From positions 32,287,980 to 32,351,979 of the forward strand of contig OX457074.1 of NCBI GenBank assembly GCA_949752795.1: a stretch of 64,000 nucleotides of DNA. The letters are read 5' to 3'. Numbering within the stretch: position 1 is the stretch's first letter; the number at the start of each line of letters is the position of its first letter. The notes under the pieces are model-generated. The model was not told the DNA's origin, did not search any database, and saw only the letters and a program-made list of their open reading frames with translations. The DNA is from Hyperoodon ampullatus (taxonomy: Eukaryota > Chordata > Mammalia > Artiodactyla > Ziphiidae). Below, in pieces: positions 36,217 through 48,315 of this stretch. The position numbers and the translations under genes were made by a program.

Positions 36217-36622
36217 TGGGACTTCCCTGGTGGCGCAGTGGTTGAGAATCCGCCTGCCAGTGCAGGAGACACGGGTTCGAGCCCTGGTCCAGGAAGATCC
36301 CACATGCCGCGGAGCGACTGGGCCCATGCGCCACAACTACTGAGCCTGTGCTCTAGAGCCCGTGCGCCACAACTACTGAGCCTGCGCTCTAGAGCCCACA
36401 TGCCACAACTACTGAGCCCGCGAGCCTAGAGCCCGTGTGCCACAACTACTGAGCCCACGTGCCTAGAGTGCATGCTCCACAACAGAGAAGCCACTGCGAT
36501 GAGGATCCCGCGCACCACAACAAAGAGTAACCCCCGCTCGCCGCAACTAGAGAAATGCCGTGCGCAGCAACGAAGACCCAACGCAGCCCAAAATAAATAA
36601 ATAAACTTATATATATTAAAAA
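36217..36622 (+). mobile_element. CHR-type SINE (long form) with internal tandem expansion
   Basis: It starts GGGACTTCCCTGGTGGCGCA and ends in AATAAATAAATAAAC plus an A-rich tail. Four 36-37-bp units beginning GCCACAACTACTGAGCC start at 36330, 36366, 36402 and 36439. A slightly diverged target-site duplication (AACGAAATAAGACT / AATGAAGTAAGACT) flanks it. Confidence 0.94.
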
Positions 36623-36739
36623 AATGAAGTAAGACTAAATTAAAAGAAAGATTATTTTAAGATCAAATAATTAAATGAACACACTACACATGTGTAATGA
36701 GGTTATAATGGATTGTTCTGGTTGCTTCCGGGGAAATAG

Positions 36740-37920
36740 GCCTCAAGACAGAGATTTGTGTGCAAGCAGGTTTATGGGGGGGTCCCCGTGGAAACAGTAC
36801 CTGTGAGGGGGCCACGGAAGTGGGGTGGCAGAGGGGGAGTGATGCAGTCACGGCCGCTGTCTGTCAGTCCTGGGGGAGCTGGAGCTGGGATGGTCCTCAC
36901 ACTAGTCCCATATTGAGGCCGGGTGGTCAGACCGTTGTCGTCCCCCATCAGCCAGGGGAAGACCCCAAGGGAGAATCTGTTTCCTGGCGTTTTCCAGCAA
37001 TCTTTCATTTCCTTTACGATTTCTGCCCCGAAGGGAACACTCTGATGTCCTGAAAGCAGATGAAGATCACCCGGAGTTTTCTTCCTTAAAAAGTTCAGTT
37101 GTGGGGAGTTGGCTCCATGCTGACCACAGGTCCTGCCCGCACAGGGACTGGCTGACTCAGGAGGTCAGCGCGGGGCCTGACTCGCTCTGTACCCCCTGGG
37201 ACACGTGTGCCGCAGGCCGGGCGGGGAGGCCAGGTCACTGCTTGCCCTGCAAAGTCACAGGCCTGGTGATGCCTGGCAGAGTTAAGACATACACATCTGG
37301 GCCCCGGTTCCCGGCACAGAGCCCCGAGACCAGTGGAATTTCTGAGTGGTGGGGTGAGGGGAATGTCTTTTCTTAATTGTAACGAGCTCCTTCTTCCGTA
37401 CCTGAGGGCGGGGCTGGTGGCAGAGGGACCAGCGAGCGGGCGGTGGGAGGCTTGGGACCCCTGGGGCGGGGAGGGGGTGTGGAGGGGTTTCACCACCAAT
37501 GGCCAGGGATCCCATCAATGTTGCCTACGTAGCGGAACCTCCCTAATAAACTCACTGTGGGCTGTGGAGCTTCCGGGCTGCTGAGGGTGTCGAGGTGCTG
37601 GAGGCTGTGGCCCCCCTGGATGGGCTTCTCTTCCATCCAGCTGTGCTGAGTTGTGTCGTCTGCAGTAAACCGGTGATCCTGTTTGCGGAATTCTGTGAGC
37701 AGCTGTAGCGGATGATCAAAGCTGAGGGGGAGGCTGAGACCGGTGGTTCATAGCCGGGTGGTCAGAAGTACAGGCGACAACGTGGGACTTGTGACAGCAC
37801 ATCCGGGGGTTGGGGGGAGGCGATCCTGGGGACTGAGCCCCTACTTTAACCTGTGGATCCCGGGTTAAGTCCAGATAGTTAGGGCAGAATTCAGGCGGCT
37901 GAGAGAGGCGGCCGGAGTGG
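36740..37920. repeat. GC-rich stretch, possibly an old LTR remnant
   Basis: Passages such as GGGTGGTCAGAAGTACAGGC, ACTTGTGACAGCACATCCGG and GACTGAGCCCCTACTTTAAC recall old mammalian LTR-type repeats. I cannot define its ends. Frames here on both strands overlap and are not genes. Confidence 0.35.
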
Positions 37921-39074
37921 GGAACCCACCCCTCTGGGGTCGGCTGTCGAGGCGAGTGCAGCGGGGAAGCAGGGTTCGTTCTTTCTAGCCAGGGGCCTCC
38001 CCACATCCTCCAGCTCAGCCTGGCACCTTCGCTGTGGGCTCGGCACCTCCATCTGCAGCGCCCCCCGGAGGATGGGGAGCCCCCAGTCGGGGCCCGTCAT
38101 TCCTAGGCTCCAGCCTCTAGCACCCTCGTCAGACGTCGGAGCCCTCCCTCCTGCCTTTGCCGCGGGCCAGCCCGGCTCGGCTCACACCCCTGGTGGTGCT
38201 TTGCCAGGTAATCGGTGATCCCTGAAGTCCGTTAACCCTGTTCTTTATCTCAGGTTAATTTTCTCCCGTTGCTTTCTTCTTGCCATCTGGCTTTCCTACA
38301 GTGCTTAGGTTGATCTCGCTGATCGTCCTCCATGTCTCTTAATTTAAAAAAAAATTGTATTCATCCCATTATCCTTTTTCTCAGGATTTGGAGCGACTTT
38401 CCTTAGCTGGTCTTCTGACTCACAGACTGGTTTTCTGTCGTGGGCAGTATTGCCAGGCATCAGTATTTAGCACCTGAAAGCAGTCTTTCCTGAGGCCAAG
38501 TTTTCCCCTTAAAGGAAGGTGTTTTCCTTTCAGATCTTACTGAAAATAGGGAAGGGAGACTTTGCAAAGATGTGTTTCCCCACTGGCCTTGCCTTGTAAT
38601 CTGGGAACCATGACCAATTTACTTCCGGGTGGGTCAGTGCCGCTGCCAGCCTTCAGTCACCCACCTCCCTTCCACCTGCTCTCCTGACCAAAACAAACAC
38701 TTCTTACAGGTCCTGGGGCTTCTCTGACTGCTGTCAGCTCAGGTCCTCGTGCGGGGAGTGTGCGCTGGACTGACGGACAGGGCAGACAGACTGGGCAGGG
38801 GTAAGAGGGAGGGCTGGATGCCTGGGAAGGATAGACCCCAGGCAGCACCCCCGCAGCCTTCAAACAGCCCCTTCGGCATCAGGCCGCGGGGTTTGCGTCC
38901 CCGTGTGAGTCGGACTATGCAGAAAACAGAGCTGCACCGAGCGTGGCAGGTCGAATAGAGAATAGTCCTTTAATAAGTTCCGCCTAATTTAAAGTATACG
39001 TATTCCCTATGTCTTATGCAAACGTGCAAATTCCTGCAGGTCCCTCCCTCAGTGTGTGTGCTGTTTCTTAATAC
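37921..39074. other. intron sequence, nothing recognised
   Basis: GC-rich at first, then average composition. No exon, gene or clear repeat seen. Confidence 0.45.
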
Positions 39075-39300
39075 TCAACAGCCTGGGCTCTGGAGCGAGA
39101 ATTCCTGCATTCTTATCCTGGCTTCCCTATTTACCAGCTGGGTGATCCTAGGCTAGTTGCTTAATTTCTTGTTTTGTTTTCCTTCTCTGTAAAATGGGGA
39201 TAATAGCACTTCCTTAAAGGAATTCCTAGAACAACGTAATGCTCTTAGAACAATGCCTGGAAGGGGGAATAAGTTCTCGAAAAATGTTAATAAACATTAA
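39075..39300 (+). mobile_element. MIR element (ancient SINE)
   Basis: GCCTGGGCTCTGGAGCGAGA, TAAAATGGGGATAATAGCAC and ACAATGCCTGGAAG follow the MIR order. Followed by AAAATGTTAATAAACATTAA. Confidence 0.8.
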
Positions 39301-39527
39301 CAAATAAATTAGCAATAAACTTTAATGTCTCAGTAAATGTTAACCCCTCCTCCTCTTCCTTCTCCTCCTTCCTCTCATTTTCCTACTTACTTTCCATCGT
39401 CTTCCTTGAGGTAGACAGTGGTTCGTTTATCACCTGATGTTTGACAGAGTGTGTCCCCTGCTGCCCTGTCCTCCCCTCCCCTCCCCTCCCCGTGCCTGCC
39501 CCAAGGTGCTTTTGGTGTGGTCAGGAG

Positions 39528-39972
39528 TGTATTAGTTTCCTATTGCTGCTGTAACAAACCCACAAACTTATGGGCTTAAAAGAGCACAGATTTATTTGCC
39601 TATAGCTCTAGAGGTTAGATGTCTAAAATCAAGGTGTTGGCCGGGCTGCATTCCTTCTGGAGTCTTCAGGGCAAATCTGTTTCCTTGCCTTTTCCAACTT
39701 CTAAAGGTCACCTGCATTTTCCCTCCACCTTCAAAGTTCCTCCTCCAGCCTCTGGTTCTATGGTCACATCTCCTTTTTCTGTCTTTGACCCTCCTGCCTC
39801 CCTCTTACAAGACCCTTGTGATTATGTTGACCCCCTAGATGATCCAAGATAATCTCCCCAAGTCAAGATCCATAATCTCATCACTCCTGCAAAGCCCCTT
39901 TGCCATGTGACATATTCCCGGGCACCGGGGGTTAGGAGTGGACATCTTTGGGGCATCATCGTGTCTACCACA
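39528..39972. mobile_element. solo LTR of an ancient ERVL-type retrovirus (MLT2-like)
   Basis: The block starts TGTATTAGTTTCCTATTGCT and ends TCTACCACA, with the TG...CA termini of an LTR. Internal text (TTCCTTCTGGAGTCTTCAGG, ACCCTTGTGATTATG, GGACATCTTTGGGGCATC) matches my memory of the MLT2 group. The flanks AGGAG and GGGAG could be a decayed 5-bp target-site duplication. No internal viral genes are present, as expected after LTR-LTR recombination. Confidence 0.75.
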
Positions 39973-40019
39973 GGGAGGAAGACACACAGTAAACCTCGTT
40001 ACGGCGTACTCCCTCCACA

Positions 40020-40335
40020 GTGCTGCGCTGAGCAAAGAGGTGTGGAACCCAGACCAGGAAGCAGTATTTCTTCCTGGGGACATTGGGGAAGTTTTCACAG
40101 AAGAGGGACATTCGAGTGAGTCTTTCAGGATGAAGAGGCCTTTTGGGGGTGGAAGGGCCTTTCGGCAGAGGGCGCAGCACCTGCCAAGAAGTGGAGCTGT
40201 GCGAGAATGCAGCAGTGTGGAGGGCTGGTTAACTCTTTGTTGTTGCTAGAGCATTAAGGAGGGATGGGAGGCAAAGATGTGGAGGTTAAAAAGGCAGTGT
40301 GCTGTGGTCCGGGGTTTAGAATGTATCCTGTGGAG
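40020..40335 (+). repeat. ancient repeat block, same family as 20390-21560
   Basis: TGGAGCTGTGCGAGAATGCA and GAAGAGGCCTTTTGGGGGTG with neighbouring text follow the same phrase order as the long ancient repeat upstream of the gene, at low similarity. Confidence 0.35.
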
Positions 40336-40344
40336 AGAGGGGAG

Positions 40345-40849
40345 CCAGTGGAGCTGTTTCGGTAGTTTATTTTAAAATACAAGTGTCTTGTCTGATTACG
40401 TAAGTAATACGTGCTCATTTTATAGAAAATGAAGAAACTAAAGAACTGTGTCCAGACAATAAAAATCACTCATGATCCTGCCACTCGGAGATCATGCCTC
40501 TTGACACTTCTGTGTGGTGTGGTTACTGAGTCTTTTTGATACGCACTGTCACACGGTTAAACTGTATTTTGTATTCAGATTCACATCCTGACTTCTTTAC
40601 TTAACAGTGTATCATAAAGTTTGTGTCATTAAATATTGCCAAATATTCTTAACATCTCCCTGATAGTCTATTGTTATGTATGAATGTGTCTAAGTTTCTG
40701 AATATATCCTTAGGCTAAATTATTAGATAGATATTTACTTGGCCAAAATATAAGATCATTTGTAAACCTCTTGATAGGTATTCTGTGTCCTTTCTGGAAG
40801 TGTTATAAAATACATGCAGCTGGGTAGGAGGAGAGCGTTGGTCTCATGG
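40345..40849. repeat. degenerate old repeat, unassigned
   Basis: GTAATACGTGCTCATTTTAT...AAAAATCACTCATGATCCTG resembles a common old interspersed repeat whose family I cannot name. Confidence 0.35.
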
Positions 40850-41725
40850 TAGCCTTTTGCTAGTGTTATTCTGATCCTAAATGATTTCTCCTAATTAGAT
40901 AGGCAAAAAAGTATTTCATTGTTTTAATTTGTGTATCTCTTGAATTTCATATATTTATTGGTCATTTTTTCTTGTGATTTGTCTATTCCTGTCTTTTCAC
41001 AATGTTCCATTGGAGTTTTAGTATTATTCTTGTTTATTTTTTGGCATGTGAACACTGCCAATCCATTTCTGTTCTATTGTTGGAGATAATTTGTACAGGG
41101 TTTTTTTTTTTTTTGGTAGTATATTAATTATTAGTTTTTTGAAATATAAAAGTCTTTTTTTTCCATTATGATTTCTAGCATTGTTTCTAGGCTTAGAAAG
41201 ATTTTTCCTTCCTAAAGGTCAGATGTTTTGGGTTTCATGTTCCCATTTTTTAATATTTATGTCTTTAATCCATTTGGAATGTACTTTGACATATGTTTTA
41301 AGAAAATGTATTTAAAACATTTGGCAATTATTCCAGCAGCATTTACTGAGCAAGATTTCTTTTCCTCGCTGATTTGAATTTGCCATTTTTTATCTTATGT
41401 TAGACACTTGTATATTCTTGGATATATTTTCTGTTCTCTATATTTTGCTCATTGGTTGTATGATTTTAATTGTTGTAGCTATGCAGTATCTTAGTATCTG
41501 ACAAGGCAAGTTTTCTTCATTGTAATTTTTTTTTTTACTGTTTTTCTTATTTATTCTTCCAAATGAGTATTTGAGTCACTTTAGCTGGTTTCCAAAACAT
41601 CCAATTTGAATTTTAGCGAAATTGTATTACTCTAGGAGGGAATTAGCACATTTTCCAGTATAGAGCTTTTCCTTCTAGGAATGTGATAAATGTCTTCATT
41701 AATTATCTTTTGTATTATCTAGTAA
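40850..41725 (-). mobile_element. old L1 fragment, antisense
   Basis: T-rich text with ATTTCTAGCATTGTTTCTAG, TCTTTAATCCATTTGGAATG and GGAATTAGCACATTTTCCAG matches antisense old L1 ORF2 sequence. Confidence 0.6.
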
Positions 41726-42604
41726 AAATTTTTTTAACTTTCTTCCCATAAAGGGAGAAATGAATTAAAGGCAATGTGTGTTAAGATTGGGTGGTTGGGA
41801 AAATGGTGTTATCAGTAAGAGAGAGAGAGAGACAGAGGCTGAAAACAGGGACATCTGGAGGAGGGTGTGAGAGACAATGTGAAGAATTCACTTTTAGAAA
41901 TGTTGAGTTTTAGCGCATGGGCACATCTGAATGGCTCTGCGTCTTTTGTTAAGCTGCCATCGATTTGTGTAGGGGAAAGTGGTTGCTGCTCAATGGAGAT
42001 GGTCTAAGTACCTCCCTCCCTGCCCCCCAGGGATGCTTCCTTTCCTCCAGGAGGGGTGGACAGCCATGCTAGTATCTTTTACAATTCATTGTACAACAGG
42101 TGCGTTTGCTGTCATCCCTGCTGTGCTGCCCTCAGTCTTTATGGAGTCCTTTCTGGGTTTCATCCTCTTAACTGTTCTGTCTCAGGATGGCGCTTTTCAA
42201 GATGATGGGGTGAGATTGACTACTCCCTAATTTCTGAAATGCTGGTGTACTCTTTGTTGTTTTATTACGTGCTGTTTATTTTACTAGGTTTGTAGCTTCA
42301 TCTGTCTGCTCCACTTTCTTCATCTGCAAGTCCACCAGCTCTGTTGGGATGACCTGTCTTCACTGCTTTCATTGGTCTGTCCTCAAGACCCAGCTTAGTT
42401 GTGATCCTTTCCTTGACCACCTCCCCTGACCCCCTGGGCTGGACCCAGTGCCCTTCTGTGCTCCCAAGTCTCTCTTTTTATCACACTGTATTGAAAGCAC
42501 CTCTTTGGGTATCTGTTACGTACGTTCCGGCATCAACACCGTGTACCAGGGTGCTTGGCACATACAACATATTCAGGAAAGCTTTGTTAAAATGCATATA
42601 ATCT
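41726..42604. other. intron sequence, nothing recognised
   Basis: Contains a short (GA)n run at about 41817-41835. No exon or gene is supported. Confidence 0.45.
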
Positions 42605-42945
42605 GGGACTTCCCTGGTGGTGCAGTGGTTAAGAATCCGCCTGCCAGTGAAGGGGGACACGGGTTCAAGCCCTGGTCCGGGAAGATCCCACATGCCTTGG
42701 AGCAACTAAGCCCGTGCGCCACAACTACTGAGCCTGTGCTCTAGAGCCCGCATGCCACAACTACTGAAGCCCGCATGCCACAACTACTGAAGCCCGCATG
42801 CCTAGAGCCCATGCTCCGCAGCAAGAGAAGCCACCGCAGTGAGAAGCCCGCGCACCGCAACGAAGAGTAGCCCCCGCTTGTCGCAACTAGAGAAAGCCCG
42901 CGCACAGCAAAAAAGACTCAATGCAGCCAAAAATTTTTTTAAAAA
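42605..42945 (+). mobile_element. CHR-type SINE (long form)
   Basis: GGGACTTCCCTGGTGGTGCA to an A-rich tail. It contains a short internal duplication of GCATGCCACAACTACTGAAG at about 42750-42800. GCATATAATCT / GCAAATAATCT flank it. Confidence 0.93.
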
Positions 42946-43922
42946 AGCAAATAATCTGAGCTACATTCATTCCAGGACATAGATATAGAGAAATTACACA
43001 GGTGGTTGGAAATCTTATAGCTGGAGATTAATATTTGGGCATCATTCACATGGAGTGGCTGTCTGACACTTCAGAGGCGGGTTATGGAAAAGATGCAGAA
43101 AGGGAAGAGCAGAGTCAGCACTCCTCACCCTGCAACGCCCCCTCCCCCTCCCACCCCTGCCCAACCCATCTCCTTCGAACCTTATTTACGTCTGGAGTCG
43201 GGATGGAGATGGTGTATCTCAGGCCTGGTCCCATCTTCTGGCCACTGCTCAGGACACAAGCGGTTTTCAGCATAGGAGAAGCCGCGGTGTGTCAGGTAGA
43301 ACAGCTCCCTCTGCCCTCCCTGCCTTCAGCCTGGAAGGGGCCCCTCGTCCCGAAGATCCCAGGAACCTGGAGCGGGCAGGAGCTGGCAGTTGGGAAGGAG
43401 CACGTCTCCTCTGTTTATTCTCAGAGACATGAGCTCAGACCGAAATGTTCCCCATGGCTGGGTGGAGGGGGTCCCAGTGTGCCAGCCCGTTCACTGCTGG
43501 GTTCCGGAATGAAACTTGCTCTGTGTGATGATTTGCCGCTGCCCTAGAAGCATTGCTGTGTTTGGATGCCGGGGGCCAAACCCTTTTTTTTTGCAAAGAA
43601 CAAACCTGATCCACCTTAAGAGAGGTTGAATAACTTGAGCTAGAAACCTCAAGCTGAACATTCAGAATAAAGAGACAGAAGAAAGCATTCACCAGAAGAA
43701 AGTGATAATTCTCAAGGAGTTAGTATTCCTGATGAAACTTTTACAAGATGAAATACAGAGGATCACAGCCCCTACTGAGAACTGAATTAGTTTTCTGGAA
43801 GGAGTGTCTTGTAAACACAAAGATATTGATATCATGAGGTGAATAAGGGAAGATGCTTGAGGTCAATCCAAGAGACCTGATCATTGAACACTAGGATTTC
43901 TAGCAGGGAAAAAGGAACAGAT
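42946..43922. other. intron sequence, nothing recognised
   Basis: A GC-richer part (43100-43500) gives overlapping frames on both strands without domains. No gene is supported. Confidence 0.45.
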
Positions 43923-43936
43923 GGAGAAGACATAAA

Positions 43937-44308
43937 GAGGGACTTCCCGGGCTTCCCTGGTGGCACAGTGGTTGAGAGTCCGCCTGCCGATGCAGGGGAC
44001 ACGGGTTCTTGCCCCGGTCCGGGAAGATCCCACATGCCGCGGAGTGGCTGGGCCCGTGAGCCATGGCCACTGAGCCTGCGCGTCCGGAGCCTGTGCTCCA
44101 CAACGGGAGAGGCCACAACAGTGAGAGGCCCATGTACCATAAAAAAAAAAAAAAAAAAAAGAGGGACTTCCCTGGCAGTCCAGTGGTTAGGACTCCACGC
44201 TCTCACTGCTGAGGGCCCAGGTTCCATCCCCGGTCGGGAAACTAAGTTCCCACCAGCTGCGTGGCCCAGCCAAAAAATAAAAAATAAAAATAAAATAATC
44301 AATAAAAG
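43937..44308 (+). mobile_element. older tRNA-derived SINE split by a younger SINE
   Basis: The body GACTTCCCTGGCAGTCCAGT...CAGGTTCCATCCCCGGTCGG ends in an AAAATAAAAATAAA tail. A perfect 14-bp target-site duplication, GGAGAAGACATAAA, lies at 43923-43936 and 44309-44322. The element's first bases are separated from the rest by the SINE at 43949-44157. Confidence 0.93.
43949..44157 (+). mobile_element. CHR-type SINE (young, short form), nested
   Basis: Full short-form SINE with a poly-A tail. A perfect 15-bp duplication, AAAGAGGGACTTCCC, lies at 43934-43948 and 44158-44172, and consists partly of the older SINE's own 5' end. Confidence 0.97.
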
Positions 44309-44322
44309 GGAGAAGACATAAA

Positions 44323-45639
44323 TAAGTAAAGGGAGAAGACCTGAGTCGAAGAAAATTTTAGACGTCAGATGAAGAGGGCTCACAGAATTCTGGAAAAAGA
44401 CATAACTTGGTGGCTAGACTGCAGAAATGAAGATAAAAGGCCTGGCAGCTTCTCCACAGGAGGACAGTCCAGCTTTGAGGAGCGTGGGGATGGCACCAGG
44501 TGCCCCTGCCCTGGGGGCTAGGGTCACACCTGTAGGGACGAGTGACTCTGAAGGTCTTCGTGGCTTCCGTGCCAGCCCTGCGGGCCTGGGTGCTTCCCGG
44601 CAGCCACGGCAGCTGGTTTCGGTTCCTTGAGAAAGAAAACTCAGCTTGTAGAGGCCATTGAGTAGTTGTGGACTTGTCCCGAGGGCTGGCGAGCGAGGCT
44701 GGGCGATGCTGCAGCCAGGAGCAGCGCGCAGAACCGCAGGCAAGGTCGGCTCCGGCCGGACATGCCACTGCGTGTGCAGGAGCGTGGCCAGTGTGCCTGG
44801 CCCCAGACACGCTGGCACTGGGGCCACGGCCAGCGCCTGAGCCACCGCCTGCCGGGACCTGGAGGTCTTGCTGCAGCCACCATGCCTGCCAGTGAGCACC
44901 CCTGCCTCGGCGTCGCCGTGCAGCGGGAATTCTGGAGTCAGAGTCCAGGGCAGGCGCACACGACGTCAGGACAAGGGGCCTCCCTGGCTGCAAGGTGGGG
45001 GGCGGCAGCTGGGAAAGCAAGCGGGTGACGTTCTCAGCTGATTTGATGCGAGGTGGACCCTGCCCTCCCCCGGGACTCGCAGAGTGTGGAAGTCCCCAAG
45101 CACAGGAAAGAAAGGGTGCCGGATGCAGCCCCCCCTGCCAAGATGAATCAGTCCAATGAATCAGGGCAAGAGAAGGGTATTTTTAGACATGAAAGACTTA
45201 TGTCCCCTACTTGAGCAAATATTCAGACGTCCAATGAGATGCTGGTGATTGGATCAGTAGAAATATGGGTGTGTGTGTGTGTGAAGAATTCAGGAAACAC
45301 CGCACACAAGTGGAGGATGCTAATGTGGCTGAAAATGTGAAGTAGGATTCTTGAAAAGAAGGATTGCCCTCTCAGGGAAAATCTAGGGAATAGCCCAGAA
45401 CTAAGAACTATTGCCTACCTCAGCGAAGCCCAGGCTTGCGGCTGGGGGCATTCAAGACATTCAGATGTAAAATTACTGTGAAAGTAATCTCTTCTTTGTT
45501 GGCAAGGGATTGGGGGCATCGTTATTTAATTTTGATGAACGTGTGGTTAGGACTGTTAGGAATGCCTGGTAACCACAAACAGAATAGAAAAGCTAGTTTT
45601 CTCCAAATAACAGGGATTGAGGGTGGTCATGAGGGGTAG
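44323..45639. other. intron sequence, GC-rich at 44440-45050
   Basis: The GC-rich part gives long overlapping frames on both strands (up to 220 codons) but no domain and no splice context. A short GT run lies near 45270. No gene is supported. Confidence 0.45.
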
Positions 45640-46170
45640 GCAGGCTACAGAGGAATGGGGAGAAACAGTACCAAATCAGCCAAAGTGGGGAGAGGAAAAA
45701 TGGTGAACCAGGAGTTAATAAACAGTAAACAAAATGAAGTGGAAACAATGAAGCCAAGAAACAGCCTCACAATAAGTATTCTTAGGCCAAATTCACCCAT
45801 GAAAAACAGAAATAGCAATTTTAGTGTCAGACAAAGTAGAGTGAAGAACAAAAGCATTGAACAGCACAAAGAGATATATACTGATAAAAACCAAAAATAG
45901 GTGACCATCTTTAATCTTTAAGTAACTACGCAGAACAAAAACTGGGAATAGAAGAAGAATTGAATTTTAAAAAAATGTTATGCCAGGAGATGTTAATTAT
46001 GTGTCTTTTCTAATTCGACGGGCCAGGGGAACTAGGTTGCCAACTTGGGATGCCCACAGGGACCAATTGGGCAGCGTGAATATGTGAATTCCTGGTGTAA
46101 AACAGCACAGATGACAGGATTGCACGATGAACTGGAGGATGCATGCCTTGCCTAAGGGCATTGAGATTCA
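45640..46170 (+). mobile_element. diverged old L1 fragment, sense (tentative)
   Basis: A-rich text with AGTGTCAGACAAAGTAGAGT and AGAGATATATACTGATAAAA is reminiscent of the endonuclease region of old L1 ORF2. Confidence 0.4.
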
Positions 46171-46265
46171 TACATTTTAAAGCACTCTGCCAGCCAAAGA
46201 AAACATATCTGTACCTTGCAGGCTGCCAGTTTTCAACCTCTGAAACAAATTAAAAAAGCAAAGTA

Positions 46266-46624
46266 GGGCTTCCCTGGTGGCGCAGTGGTTAAGAACCCGC
46301 CTGCCAAAGCAGGGGACAGGTTCGAGCCCTGGCCCGGGAAGATTCCACATGCCGCGGAGCAACTAAGTCCATGCGCCACAACTACTGAGCCTGCGCTCTA
46401 GAGCCTGCAAGCCACAACTACTGAGCCCACGTGCCACAACTGCTGAAGCCCTCGCGCCTAGAGCCCGTGTTCTGCAACAAGAGAAGCCATGACAGTGAGA
46501 AGCCCACGCACCGCAACGAATAGTAGCCCCCGCTCGCCGCAACTAGAGAAAGCCTGTGTGCAGCAACGAAGACCCAACACAGCCAAAAATAAATAAAAAC
46601 ATAAATAAATAAAACAAATAAAAC
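46266..46624 (+). mobile_element. CHR-type SINE (long form)
   Basis: GGGCTTCCCTGGTGGCGCAG to an AAATAAATAAAAC tail. A perfect 14-bp duplication, AAAAAAGCAAAGTA, lies at 46252-46265 and 46625-46638. Confidence 0.96.
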
Positions 46625-46849
46625 AAAAAAGCAAAGTATACAGGTTATAAATAGCACACTCAGCAAATTTATATATTCTTCCTCTAGACCTTAGGATTGT
46701 TGACAGAAGTTGATCATGTGCTTTGTCACAGAAAACAAAAAGTAAAATATAAACATTGTGATTGTATTTGCAATATGTCATCTTAATCCAATGAAATTAG
46801 TGGTTAAAAAAAAAGATGATTATTAAAAAAATTGCTTTGGAATTCAGAG

Positions 46850-47720
46850 ACACTTTTTAAATAATCTCTGCACCAAAAGAAAGTCAAAACAGAAACTACA
46901 AATCACCTAGAAATAAACGGAGGAGGAGAGTTTTGTAGCAAAATTCATGGAATAGAGCTAAAGCCATACTCAGAGGAAAATGTATAATCATAGACGCATT
47001 TACTAGTATATAAGAAAAGAAAGACTGAAAATATATGAGTGAAATATTCAACTTATGAAACAGAAAAAAAATAAGTTAATAATGATAAAAGCTGAAACTA
47101 ATGAAATAGAAAACATAAAATGGTAAAGAAGATAAATAAGGCCAAAGACTAGTTCTTTGAAAGGCAAATAATGGAAATGATCTCTGATTTTTTAAAAAAA
47201 GGAAAAATATTAAAAATGAGTAAGCATCTATTGTTATAGTATGAAAGAAATGAAAAATTCAGCCCACATTTGAAAAACTGAAGGACATGGATGAATTTCC
47301 CTCAAAATATAAATTCACAAAACTGTTCCTAGAAAAAATAGAAAACTTGAAGTATTATCACTAGCGTTTAACATTGTTCTGGTATTAATGCTATTAAGCA
47401 AAAACGTCTTTTGGTTTAAATATTGAAAAGAAAAAACAAATTAGACCCAAGAATAAGGGAATTTGATTGTAAGAGAAATATAAAAAGAACAATAGCTTTT
47501 TTTCTATACTAGCAGGAACTGGTTAACCCTGAAAATTAAAAAAAAAAAAAAGAAAATCACAGGTGCCATAAAATATCTAGGATTAATTTTAACTAGACTA
47601 TTATAGAACATAAGGTGAAAAATATTAAATCTCATTGTGGTTCATAAAACAAGACTTGAAATGATACAGAAACTGTACTTCTCAATTAATATGCCTGGAT
47701 ATGAGACTAATTTCTCCCCA
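46850..47720 (+). mobile_element. old L1 (L1M-type) ORF2 fragment, sense
   Basis: AGCTAAAGCCATACTCAGAG, TAAAAGCTGAAACTAATGAA and CCAAAGACTAGTTCTTTGAA are in the order of L1 ORF2. Many stops and gaps. Confidence 0.65.
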
Positions 47721-48300
47721 GAATTATTTCTTAGGAAAAAAGGAAGTTCCTTACATTCAAGCCTCACAAAATGTTATTTTTAACTGAGCATGTCCTTAAT
47801 TACTTTATTCTGAATAACAAAGTAATATTTGGGGAAGACAGACTAAAATAACCTGACTCTGATTTAATTTTAGAGTTTTAATTATAGAGTTGGTTTAGAA
47901 AAAGGGAGGCACATTTAAAACAAACTTAGTACTTAGGCCATGAGGTATGATCTCAGAGTTACAAGTGTCACAGGTTGTTGGCGTGAGGCTTTGAAAGATT
48001 ACGTGACAGTACAGTAGGTGGTTAGGTCGTAGAGTTCTGAAATATATATTCCCACGGGAAGAACTGTTTTTTAAAGAATCAACCTGGTATCATGCAAATA
48101 TGTATTTGTGACTTGGTATAAAATTTTCATTGACAGTATGATACTGTCACTGGACTCAAAAAGCACAGAATCTCAAACAGCTTCAGCAGTTCTCTTGTAA
48201 ATTGGAATAGATGGTTTAAAAGTAGCTCTAGTGGTGATGGAGACTGTGATGTAGAACACGACTTGTGACAGATCTGGACATTTTCTTGAAATGTGAGTAT
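47721..48300. other. intron sequence, nothing recognised
   Basis: AT-rich. No exon, gene or clear repeat seen. Confidence 0.45.
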
Positions 48301-48315
48301 GGGATCAATATTTCT

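Noticed and set aside
36330..36472. CRISPR-like regularly spaced repeats
   Set aside because: The four units are directly adjacent tandem copies inside a SINE in a mammalian genome, with no unique spacers.
44358..45020. 220-codon minus-strand frame in GC-rich intron
   Set aside because: Other frames on both strands are open over the same region, a composition effect; no domain or homology recognised.
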